From positions 1 through 27,161 of the IMG/VR virus record IMGVR_UViG_3300029309_000287: a stretch of DNA of 27,161 bases. One strand, given 5' to 3'. Below, in pieces: positions 22,026-27,161 of this stretch (within the stretch, counting starts at the first letter, position 1; each line of letters opens with the position of its first letter). The translations under genes were made by a program, and so were the position numbers. The stretch comes from a virus. The notes below the pieces were generated by a model. That model saw only the letters and a program-made list of their open reading frames with translations. It had not been told where the DNA came from and searched no databases.

Positions 22026-23000
22026 ATGGGCATACGAAAAACAGACTGGGCTGATAGGTTCAATTACAAGTGGCATAGCAATCCAAGCACACCTGATGCC
22101 TGGACATTCTTTGACAAATCAGTGCTGCGCCCAATGCGTGATAAAGCGTGGGCAATACTACGCGGTGACATTGAGGGCGATCAGGGTTGGGCAAGGAAAG
22201 TATTGTACGACAGTGCGTACTACAAAGACCCACAAGGCAAAACACAATACAGCGACAACACAAACATGGTCAGTGGTAGAGCCGTACAAGTCTATACAGA
22301 TATGTTGCTCGTGGAAGATGCAGACGTAACGGAAGCCTACGGTGAAGCAATCAATATGCTACACGGATACGAGCCACCCTATTGGCATGACCACGATGTA
22401 GACAAGGCTGTTTTAGCTCATAGAGAAAACATTTGCTATGACGCTGAAGGTAAGAAATCCAAAGAACCTACAATGGCTGAGTTTTCTTTGGTCTGTGAAA
22501 ACGCGGCTAGTGGCATACGTGAAGCAATGTCAGGTGCTAACCGTATTGGTGGAGAGATAGAGCTACACGGAAACATACCGCATTGTGAGCTACCGTACTT
22601 CGGCAAACCAGATTACGGAGAGGGTCGTGTAGAGCTAAAGACACAGTGGGATCAGCAAGCACATACGGACAGCCCACGAGCAAACTCATTGCCCAAGAAA
22701 ATCAAAGCACCGCATATTACACAGCTTGCCGGGTATTGGTATTTGTCAAAGATAGTGCCTAAGATTGTCTATGCTAATCGGTTAGGCTACGTAGTTTTAC
22801 AGCCTACAGAACAAGAGTTAGAACATGCGTTGCACGATATATCGGTTGCTTGCAGACGCAGAGAAAAATTAATGAAAGTTGCAGATGATGTAGTTGATCT
22901 GCTTAATTTAACTGATCCGCATTTTGCAGACAGTTTTGTGTGGCGTGATTTAGCGCCTGAGTTTTTTATGATGGCGAAAGGATTGTTTGGTAAAAGATGA
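22026..23000 (+). CDS. RecB/Cas4-like PD-(D/E)XK exonuclease
   Basis: 324 aa. The C-terminal half has the full RecB-family nuclease signature: D196 in YFGKPDYGEG, E203-L-K205 in RVELKTQWD, and the QxxxY motif at Q233-Y237 in ITQLAGYWYL. H120s residues and the N-terminal helical region (WADRFNYKWHSNPSTP) complete a domain of the usual size. Likely role: a 5'-3' exonuclease that makes single strands for the annealing protein encoded next (ATGA overlap). This nuclease plus annealase plus SSB-like set is the functional equivalent of lambda Red. Iron-sulfur cysteines of true Cas4 proteins are not apparent. Confidence 0.82.
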   Translation: MGIRKTDWADRFNYKWHSNPSTPDAWTFFDKSVLRPMRDKAWAILRGDIEGDQGWARKVLYDSAYYKDPQGKTQYSDNTNMVSGRAVQVYTDMLLVEDADVTEAYGEAINMLHGYEPPYWHDHDVDKAVLAHRENICYDAEGKKSKEPTMAEFSLVCENAASGIREAMSGANRIGGEIELHGNIPHCELPYFGKPDYGEGRVELKTQWDQQAHTDSPRANSLPKKIKAPHITQLAGYWYLSKIVPKIVYANRLGYVVLQPTEQELEHALHDISVACRRREKLMKVADDVVDLLNLTDPHFADSFVWRDLAPEFFMMAKGLFGKR

Positions 23001-23623
23001 CAGATTTAATTAAAGCAATGGCTGAGGTAAACGACCTCAACCGTACTCACGGTGTTACGCAACGTGGCGGTAAAAAGTACACAGAAGTATTTGTACGTGT
23101 TGAAGCTTTCCGAAAAGCTTTTGGTACTGATATGGGCATTGAAACGAATATCGTTGATGACAATGGACAACGTGTTATAGTGCAAGCCTTCATTAAGAAC
23201 AAAGACGGAATGATAATCGGTAGTGGGTACGCTGAAGAAATAAGAGGATCTTCAAACGTAAACAAAACAAGCGCTATAGAGAACTGTGAAACCTCAGCAA
23301 TAGGTAGAGCCTTAGCATCCATTGGGCTACACGGTGGTAGCTATGCTTCAGCCAATGAGCTTGTTGCAGCCAAGAGAAAAGAACAGGCGATAGATGACAC
23401 GCAAGCACAGACAAACGGCATGCCACAGAACCAAGGTGAGTGGGTAGCATGGTGTAAAAACCTTACCGAACAATATCAGGCGGCAAAGTCCAAACGAGAG
23501 CTTGCCGACGTTGATAGAAAAACTGATGATGCTTGGTTAGACGAGCTTAAAAATCAGTATCCACAATTATTTCAAAGGCTAGTGCAAAGATTAACAGAAA
23601 AGGAGAATAGCTTTGAGCAATAG
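22997..23623 (+). CDS. Single-strand annealing recombinase, ERF/Rad52-type candidate
   Basis: 208 aa, starting in an ATGA overlap with the exonuclease gene. The conserved core is at residues 88-120: VNKTSAIENCETSAIGRALA then SIGLHGGSYASANE, a pattern well known in phage annealing proteins assigned to the ERF or Sak-type groups. The N-terminal strands (TEVFVRVEAFRKAFG, IVDDNGQRVIVQAFI) fit the Rad52-like fold. The C-terminus is a polar linker plus a helical tail. Role: pairs complementary single strands, giving concatemers and repair. The exact subgroup cannot be set by eye. Confidence 0.78.
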   Translation: MTDLIKAMAEVNDLNRTHGVTQRGGKKYTEVFVRVEAFRKAFGTDMGIETNIVDDNGQRVIVQAFIKNKDGMIIGSGYAEEIRGSSNVNKTSAIENCETSAIGRALASIGLHGGSYASANELVAAKRKEQAIDDTQAQTNGMPQNQGEWVAWCKNLTEQYQAAKSKRELADVDRKTDDAWLDELKNQYPQLFQRLVQRLTEKENSFEQ

Positions 23624-23957
23624 ACCAACACTAGGAGTAAAGTCACTAACGATAGATGGCTTTATGAACAACGGACAGGCTGTAGAAATGAGAGCTTCAG
23701 CATGGATCAACGTGCCAAAGGACAAGCGCTTTGACCAGGCTACGCTTGCCGTAGCTGAGAGGGTAAAGAAAGCAATGATAGATCATGGCATATCTGTGAG
23801 CGTACAACTACAACATCGAAACGGAGATGATCCAAAAATGTGGCCTAAAGTTGCAAGCTTCCCTTTATTTCCTAATAAACCAATGGAAGAGCAACCAATG
23901 TTGCAACAACAACAAACAACTGAACCTCCCTTGGGAGAGGATGAAATTCCATTTTAG
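23613..23957 (+). CDS. SSB-like protein with DEIPF tail (TTG start)
   Basis: 114 aa. The start is TTG at 23613, overlapping the previous gene by 11 nt and preceded by AAGGAG at a good distance; the next ATG would remove 17 residues including the first strand. Residues 8-70 are strand-rich (LTIDGFMNNG, EMRASAWINV, VSVQLQH). A Gln-rich linker follows, and the last residues GEDEIPF are the acidic tip used by bacterial SSB proteins to recruit partners. Most likely a single-strand-binding or OB-fold accessory of the recombination set. The core fold is not clearly an OB fold by eye. Confidence 0.68.
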   Translation: MSNRPTLGVKSLTIDGFMNNGQAVEMRASAWINVPKDKRFDQATLAVAERVKKAMIDHGISVSVQLQHRNGDDPKMWPKVASFPLFPNKPMEEQPMLQQQQTTEPPLGEDEIPF

Positions 23958-23959
23958 CC

Positions 23960-24217
23960 ATGAAACCATACCCAGCTTTGAAAACTCGTTATTACTACGA
24001 GACAAAAGAACTTCTTGAGCAGTATAAAGATTATACTATAAAAACTGCTGCTGATAAATTAGGCATAGATCCGTCAAACCTACGCACACTTGCGTATAGG
24101 ATGGGTGTGGAGTTTCATAGGGCAAACGGTAAGGGTAAGACTACAATCAGAACTGTAGAGCGTAAGCGTCATATAACTTTACCTGTAGAGCCTTGGAAAG
24201 AAATCGTGGGGCAGTAA
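23960..24217 (+). CDS. Small HTH DNA-binding protein
   Basis: 85 aa. YTIKTAADKLGIDPSNLRTL (about residues 25-44) followed by AYRMGVEFH is a helix-turn-helix. The C-terminus is basic (GKGKTTIRTVERKRH). It lies two bases after the SSB-like gene and probably shares its transcript. It may regulate this module or later genes. The ribosome site is weak (GAGG about 18 nt upstream), so it may depend on translational coupling. Its last codons form one arm of the inverted repeat 24208-24268. Confidence 0.7.
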   Translation: MKPYPALKTRYYYETKELLEQYKDYTIKTAADKLGIDPSNLRTLAYRMGVEFHRANGKGKTTIRTVERKRHITLPVEPWKEIVGQ

Positions 24218-24268
24218 GGTTTTACAATATAGGATTAAGTAGCTTGCTTACGCTAGCTTTACTGCCCC
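24208..24268 (+). repeat. Large inverted repeat at the end of the HTH gene
   Basis: Perfect 10-bp arms GGGGCAGTAA (24208-24217) and TTACTGCCCC (24259-24268) separated by 41 nt, inside which TAGC and GCTA pair around TTGCTTAC. The first arm contains the stop codon of the HTH gene. No T-run follows on either strand. It could be an mRNA stability or attenuation element, or a DNA site for a dimeric protein. Confidence 0.6.
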
Positions 24269-24302
24269 TGACTGACAATAATAAAACTATGAGGTGATTA
24301 CA

Positions 24303-24533
24303 ATGATAAAAGAAGTACGTAGGTTAGAGTTACGAGAACACATTACTTTAATATATGATGAAGAAACGCCATCATTTTTAGGCATAAAACTTGGCGATTA
24401 TGTAGAAAATTTTACCCAAGAGGACGTTAATAAAATTAAAAGTTTTGTTACAACGGCTGCTTCAAAAATAAAAGATGCAGATTTTAAATTGAAAAATTCT
24501 AAGTTGCTGGAGTGGCAAAAACAAAATGATTAA
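24303..24533 (+). CDS. Small phage protein, possible paralogue of the protein at 20896
   Basis: 76 aa. The start is ATG 24303, with GAGGTGA 5 nt upstream; the GTG within that sequence (24294) is not used as start. It begins with strands (VRRLELREHITLIYDEETPS), then LGIKLGDYVENFTQEDVNKI and helix KSFVTTAASKIKDAD, with a polar tail. The arrangement resembles the 75-aa protein of the opposite-strand module at 20896-21123. Function unknown. Confidence 0.68.
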   Translation: MIKEVRRLELREHITLIYDEETPSFLGIKLGDYVENFTQEDVNKIKSFVTTAASKIKDADFKLKNSKLLEWQKQND

Positions 24534-24741
24534 AACGTATTTTACTTTTATGATGATAATTTACTCTGTTCAAGGTGAACAAGTAAAGACAAGCATACTG
24601 CTTCCAAGCTTTGATGATTGCTCATACAGTATAGATTATATGTCAAATATACTAGAGCCTTATGGCAAAGACGTAGCTATCTTCTGTAAAGGCACTAACG
24701 TAGTTTCCAAAGACTACGTAAAACCTATGCCAAGACCATAG
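24526..24741 (+). CDS. Small protein with N-terminal signal or anchor
   Basis: 71 aa, overlapping the previous gene by 8 nt. Residues 1-16 (MIKTYFTFMMIIYSVQ) are hydrophobic after a single Lys and look like a signal peptide or anchor. The remaining 55 residues, with C32 and C54, would then be periplasmic. It ends one base before the stop of the opposing minus-strand unit. Possible envelope-acting or superinfection-exclusion protein; no family is recognised. A GGAG sequence lies 13 nt upstream, a longer spacing than usual. Confidence 0.62.
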   Translation: MIKTYFTFMMIIYSVQGEQVKTSILLPSFDDCSYSIDYMSNILEPYGKDVAIFCKGTNVVSKDYVKPMPRP

Positions 24742-24900
24742 CTACTTCTTGTTCATCATCGACTTTGGTTTTTTATGCGACAAGACCTGGCTGCTTTTTG
24801 TATGCTTTGCTCCAGTGTGCAAAGAGCCGTCTGGCATCTTATGTGTAGCCCCGGTGTATTCTTTGCCATTAGGCAAGTAATGTTTAACCCCTTTTGCCAT
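24742..24900 (-). CDS. Small basic protein with C-terminal KSMMN motif
   Basis: 52 aa: a start MAKGVKHYLPNGKEYTG, a middle THKMPDGSLHTGAKH, and an end HKKPKSMMNKK. The internal near-repeat (P-N/D-G-x-x-x-x-G-A-x-H) suggests a small beta-hairpin duplication. GGGAG is 10 nt before the ATG. Last gene of the lysis-side unit; its stop directly abuts the stop of the plus-strand unit. Function unknown. It is too short for many gene callers. Confidence 0.58.
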   Translation of the reverse strand: MAKGVKHYLPNGKEYTGATHKMPDGSLHTGAKHTKSSQVLSHKKPKSMMNKK

Positions 24901-24906
24901 TAATAT

Positions 24907-24972
24907 TTAACTCCCTTTGCCATAGCCGCCATTCATCATAGACTTTTTAGGTTTACGTTTTTTTCCGTACAT
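24907..24972 (-). CDS. 21-aa peptide MYGKKRKPKKSMMNGGYGKG
   Basis: A short frame with AGGAG 9 nt before its ATG, inside the end of the preceding gene (20-nt overlap). The peptide is nearly all Lys, Arg, Gly and Met. Similar Lys/Met/Gly-rich mini-proteins are common in marine phages, which supports it being real, but at this length the call stays tentative. The KSMMN motif links it to its neighbours. Confidence 0.45.
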   Translation of the reverse strand: MYGKKRKPKKSMMNGGYGKGS

Positions 24973-25114
24973 TTCCAGTTTCTCCTGCTCGTTTACTTCC
25001 TTTTGGTCCGGCAACCTTAGTCAACGTACCATATACATACTTGTCTTTCTCTTTACCAGTAAGACCTTTTTTCTTTGCCTGGTTCATCAGGCTACGTTCT
25101 AATCTCTCAGACAT
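24953..25114 (-). CDS. Small basic protein with N-terminal RSLMN motif
   Basis: 53 aa: start MSERLERSLMNQAKKKG, then LTGKEKDKYVYGTLTKV and a basic tail. AGGA precedes the ATG by 7 nt. The fold Y-V-Y-G-T-L may be a strand. It carries the RSLMN motif at residues 7-11 and also contains the DNA motif GGTACGTTGACTA seen several times near 20.5 kb. Function unknown. Confidence 0.6.
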   Translation of the reverse strand: MSERLERSLMNQAKKKGLTGKEKDKYVYGTLTKVAGPKGSKRAGETGNVRKKT

Positions 25115-25123
25115 TAAATTTTC

Positions 25124-25420
25124 CTAACCAGTTTCTGAAGCTTTCCATTTAGTTTTGTTTGCCCAATATGCAGCAGAGCTTGGACCTTTAGCAATGTTCT
25201 GTGCATGACGCGATTTAAACGCCTCTCTTTGTTTAGCGCTTTTGTTTGTCTCCACACCTTCTTGTCCAAACTTAATATGTCTATACTTAGTTTGACCACC
25301 TTCTTTAATACGAGCCAAGACATGATGACTTTTATCTGTACTATCATTTAATCTCTGTGGCTGATTTACCTCTCGCAGTCCGTAGCGATTAAGCAATGAT
25401 TTAACATCTGTCTTAGCCAT
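25124..25420 (-). CDS. Basic phage protein with RHAQNIAKGPSSAAYWANKTKW-type C-terminus
   Basis: 98 aa, GGAG upstream of ATG 25420. Residues about 45-60 (YRHIKFGQEGVETNK) and 65-92 (REAFKSRHAQNIAKG, then SSAAYWANKTKW) match a pattern seen in many marine phage and algal-virus proteins of unknown function, where F-x-x-R-H, a short spacer and A-x-Y-W-x-x-K-x-x-W recur. The protein is strongly basic. A virion or DNA-binding role is plausible but unproven. Confidence 0.68.
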   Translation of the reverse strand: MAKTDVKSLLNRYGLREVNQPQRLNDSTDKSHHVLARIKEGGQTKYRHIKFGQEGVETNKSAKQREAFKSRHAQNIAKGPSSAAYWANKTKWKASETG

Positions 25421-25422
25421 AT

Positions 25423-25656
25423 CTAACTCCGATACTTTCTTGTCTTGTCTCTAATCTTCTTTGGCTGTGGCACAGTCTGACCAGTGCCACCACCAGCACG
25501 TTTAGCTCGTGTAGTCGCAGCATACTCTGCTGGGGTCAAAGCCTTGATTGCTTTCTCTGGCAAGTAACGCTCACCAGTTTCACTAGACTTTTTACCAGAC
25601 TTAGTACGCCAGTTTTGTTTTCCCCAATTCATCAGAGATCGTTGCGGAGCTTTCAC
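25423..25656 (-). CDS. Small basic protein with RSLMN motif (GTG start)
   Basis: 77 aa from a GTG at 25656 that overlaps the previous stop (GTGA). The sequence starts KAPQRSLMNWGKQNWRTKSG, then SSETGERYLPEKAIKALTPAEYAATTRAKR and a Gly/Lys-rich tail. The order R-S-L-x-x-W, W-R-T-K-S-G-K, ETGERYLP, KAL-x-x-x-E-Y-A-A-T-T resembles a family of small marine-phage proteins. Function unknown. A competing frame at 25601-25840 is a shadow. Confidence 0.65.
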   Translation of the reverse strand: MKAPQRSLMNWGKQNWRTKSGKKSSETGERYLPEKAIKALTPAEYAATTRAKRAGGGTGQTVPQPKKIRDKTRKYRS

Positions 25657-25832
25657 GACTTATATCCTCCACCAGCAGCTTTGTATCTTTTTGCAAGGAG
25701 TTGTGCTTTCCGAGCCGACCACTTTCCGGCGGCTGTTCCTTGAACACTACTATTAAGTATTGAACGAAATTGACGCTCACGCATCTTTGGCTTTGTATAA
25801 GTGTTAGATTTGTTGACTGTGCTTTTAGCCAT
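25653..25832 (-). CDS. 59-aa WSARKAQ-type phage protein
   Basis: MAKSTVNKSNTYTKPKMRER, and from residue 36 GKWSARKAQLLAKRYKAAGG followed by GYKS. The G-x-W-S-A-R-K-A-Q-L-(L/V)-A-x-x-Y-x-x-x-G-G-x-Y block is a well-known motif of phage and algal-virus proteins of unknown function, probably the domain catalogued as DUF5872 (identified from memory). GGTGG stands before the ATG, and the gene overlaps the endolysin stop by 8 nt. The larger overlapping frame on the same strand has no such motif and is rejected. Confidence 0.75.
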   Translation of the reverse strand: MAKSTVNKSNTYTKPKMRERQFRSILNSSVQGTAAGKWSARKAQLLAKRYKAAGGGYKS

Positions 25833-26436
25833 TTAACCACCCATATATTTTATGTGTTTCTTTCTGCCGATGTTTTAATCCATTATAACCGCCATTTACT
25901 TTTTTTGTAAGAGCTTTTACAGAATCATCGCTTGGCGTCACATCACAAATATCCCATAAATTATTACGCTTAAAAAACCACAATGCGCTTTCCATTGGAT
26001 AATCTGTTGCAACTAAGTCTGGGTCTGTCATAACCTCTGGCAAGTTCATATCATTAGCAAACATTGCATAATTTTCTTTAAAAGTGCATTGCAAAAATCC
26101 ACGCCCACGCCACAAGTATCCTTGTCCGTCGTTGCCGTATCGGTGTCCGTAAACTCGATCTGCTAATGCTTGTGGGTTTCTAGCGCACGTTTCCGCGTCA
26201 CTTTCGCTTTCAAAGTATTTACCAAATACTTTTAATATTGCTTCCTTGCTGTAATTTAGGTTTTCTTCTACATACCTAAACGTGCCGCTTTCATGTACTA
26301 ATTGCCCCAGAAAGTGAGCGCCACGTTCTGCATTTAAAACATAATGATTGCAAATAGCTTTTGCAGTATTAGGTCCAAAGCTTCCATCAGCATTAGCACC
26401 ACACTTTTCTTGAAGTTTTTTTAATGCTTTACTCAT
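25825..26436 (-). CDS. Endolysin, glycoside hydrolase family 19 (chitinase-like)
   Basis: The start chosen is ATG 26436 (MSKALKKLQEKCGANADGSF), giving 203 aa, with an 8-nt overlap with the upstream stop; the longer frame to 26538 would run through the neighbouring gene. Residues 3-30 resemble a short peptidoglycan-binding repeat (DGSFGPNTAKAI). Catalytic region: HFLGQLVHESGTFRYVEENL with E49 in HES as proton donor candidate, G104-Q-GYLWRGRGFLQCT (104-118) as the substrate cleft, and VNGGYNGL (180-187). This is the usual set for phage GH19 lysozymes, which cleave peptidoglycan glycan strands. No signal peptide, so release needs the holin. Confidence 0.9.
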   Translation of the reverse strand: MSKALKKLQEKCGANADGSFGPNTAKAICNHYVLNAERGAHFLGQLVHESGTFRYVEENLNYSKEAILKVFGKYFESESDAETCARNPQALADRVYGHRYGNDGQGYLWRGRGFLQCTFKENYAMFANDMNLPEVMTDPDLVATDYPMESALWFFKRNNLWDICDVTPSDDSVKALTKKVNGGYNGLKHRQKETHKIYGWLNG

Positions 26437-26689
26437 TAACAAACTCCTTTGTTCCGCACAATCTTTCGTACACCATATCACTTGTGTAAGCCTCTGCCCA
26501 CTTGTTTTCGGTAAAAGTACAGAAAGCCCACAGATCATTTACGTCTTGATCTATAATATTAAGCAAGTCTTGCTGCGCTGATACAGTACCTTGCAAATGT
26601 TCTAGATCATGCACAAGCCCGGAAATATACCACACTAATGCAACCAGCTGCACAATCATTGCAAATGCTAATCCAACATTTACCTTCAT
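26429..26689 (-). CDS. Membrane-anchored small protein, inner-membrane spanin candidate
   Basis: 86 aa with one transmembrane segment near the N-terminus (VGLAFAMIVQLVALVWYISG, about residues 5-24), then a helical periplasmic domain (HDLEHLQGTVSAQQDLLNII). Size, topology and place between holin and endolysin suit an Rz-like inner-membrane spanin, but the coiled coil is short, and no outer-membrane partner lipoprotein is seen nested in it. It could also be a holin accessory. TAATG overlap with the holin gene. Confidence 0.6.
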   Translation of the reverse strand: MKVNVGLAFAMIVQLVALVWYISGLVHDLEHLQGTVSAQQDLLNIIDQDVNDLWAFCTFTENKWAEAYTSDMVYERLCGTKEFVNE

Positions 26690-27072
26690 TATTTCTTACC
26701 CAAAAATTGTTTAAATCCACGCAAACCAAATGACGCTGATATTGCAGTTAACAAAGCGTACATATACCAATCCGGGGCCATAGACAGTTGCTCAAAACCA
26801 TGATGCACCACACCCTCTAAACCCGGAATAAAACATAAAATCATAGGAATACTTAGAACAATTACAAAAAATTCGTCTTTCCACGACCCGGCAGAGTTTT
26901 CTGCCATGATCCGTTCCCAATCAGCAACAGAAGTTTCTTTGCTTAGAAGTATCTTTGCTTTAGCCTCTGCCTCTGTAAGTTTTAGTTTAGCTTCCGCAGC
27001 TTGCTTTGTAGTCTTTGCGTCCAGCCAGCTACCAGCTAATTGAGCTATTGGTCCAATTACGCTTTGTAACAT
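26689..27072 (-). CDS. Holin, 3TM type
   Basis: 127 aa from ATG 27072; the TTG just before it is in frame but is part of the upstream stop overlap (TGATG). GGAGG sits about 10 nt upstream. Layout: a weakly hydrophobic N-terminus (VIGPIAQLAGSWLDA), a charged Ala/Lys/Glu helix (residues 20-60) with WERIMAENSAGSWKDEF, then two membrane segments (VIVLSIPMILCFIPG and WYMYALLTAISASFGL) and a basic end GFKQFLGKK. This is the pattern of the holin 3TM family of phages and gene transfer agents. Role: makes the inner-membrane lesion that lets the endolysin out. Confidence 0.83.
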   Translation of the reverse strand: MLQSVIGPIAQLAGSWLDAKTTKQAAEAKLKLTEAEAKAKILLSKETSVADWERIMAENSAGSWKDEFFVIVLSIPMILCFIPGLEGVVHHGFEQLSMAPDWYMYALLTAISASFGLRGFKQFLGKK

Positions 27073-27161
27073 CAATCTCCCTCCATTTGTATGCTTGCTT
27101 TCTTTGGCTCCGCTTTTGCAGCATACGCATTAAATCCCATAAATGCAGCAACCACACCTGA
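27072..27161 (-). CDS. C-terminal end of another protein (partial, runs off the right edge)
   Basis: The minus-strand frame is open from the window edge to the TGA at 27074-27072, which overlaps the holin ATG. The last 29 residues read SGVVAAFMGFNAYAAKAEPK then KASIQMEGD. The first part is hydrophobic, possibly the end of a membrane segment, followed by a polar tail. Overlap and SD placement show it is translated with the holin. It may be a further lysis or membrane protein; identity cannot be judged from this end. Confidence 0.55.
   Translation of the reverse strand, partial: SGVVAAFMGFNAYAAKAEPKKASIQMEGD

Noticed and set aside
22026-23000. True Cas4 protein
   Set aside because: RecB-type motifs are present, but no four-cysteine iron-sulfur cluster and no Cas neighbours; a phage recombination exonuclease is simpler.
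25601-25840. 79-aa minus-strand frame overlapping three genes
   Set aside because: The alternative frame holds the conserved WSARKAQ motif and couples to its neighbours; this one has no motif or ribosome site.
1-27161. Phage RNA polymerase, DNA polymerase, integrase
   Set aside because: None of the reading frames shows their motifs, so the window alone cannot decide whether the phage is lytic or temperate.

Overview
The window is a contiguous stretch of a tailed-phage genome (podovirus morphology, T7-like virion) with moderately AT-rich DNA, near 40% G+C by eye. Every recognisable gene is viral and there are no cellular housekeeping genes. The virion block matches the T7 plan closely in order and protein size: portal 532 aa, tail tube A 201 aa, gp14-like protein 195 aa. 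The replication and recombination genes are of a different kind: a RecB/Cas4-like nuclease, an annealing protein and an SSB-like protein. No phage RNA polymerase, DNA polymerase or integrase is visible, so the genome continues outside the window. Several small basic proteins near the right end are of types common in marine phages, so a marine bacterial host, perhaps an alphaproteobacterium, is likely but not proven.

Layout, left to right. (1) 1-18875, minus strand: the late virion operon. Read in its own direction it runs TerS, a 191-bp gap, a 64-aa protein, TerL, GNAT-like protein, two small proteins, portal, Bbp19-like protein, scaffold, a 128-nt leader, major capsid protein, decoration-like protein, an internal hairpin terminator, tail tubes A and B, four internal virion proteins, and a tail fibre cut by the left edge. 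Most junctions are TAATG or ATGA overlaps. (2) 18949-20066, plus strand: a near-consensus sigma70 promoter with a palindromic operator, four small unknown genes including a 36-aa membrane peptide, and a strong terminator. (3) 20067-21956, minus strand: an HTH regulator, a PD-(D/E)XK resolvase-like nuclease, a winged-helix protein, a small unknown protein, two zinc-binding mini-proteins, and a gene carrying an iteron-like cluster that may be an origin. (4) 22026-24741, plus strand: the recombination cassette, an HTH protein and two small proteins. (5) 24742-27161, minus strand: lysis genes (partial membrane protein, 3TM-type holin, spanin-like protein, GH19 endolysin) and six small, very basic proteins.

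Control. Modules 3 and 4 diverge around 21957-22025. That region has a 17-bp site (TTAACACAAAATGTCAA) matching 15 of 17 positions of the perfect palindrome TTGACACAATATGTCAA that covers the -35 box of module 2. The HTH protein encoded beside it (21753-21956) is the obvious candidate to bind both. The virion block has a UUCG-loop terminator just after the capsid and decoration genes, in the place where T7 has its T-phi terminator.

Most notable points: the shared operator; the intragenic iteron and AT-rich cluster at 20351-20464; a 13-bp CCTACGTWGACTA-type motif repeated in different reading frames around 20.2-20.8 kb; a recurring (R/K)S(L/M)MN peptide motif across several small basic proteins in two distant gene clusters; the structured leader before the capsid gene; and an inverted repeat lying between the two terminase genes.
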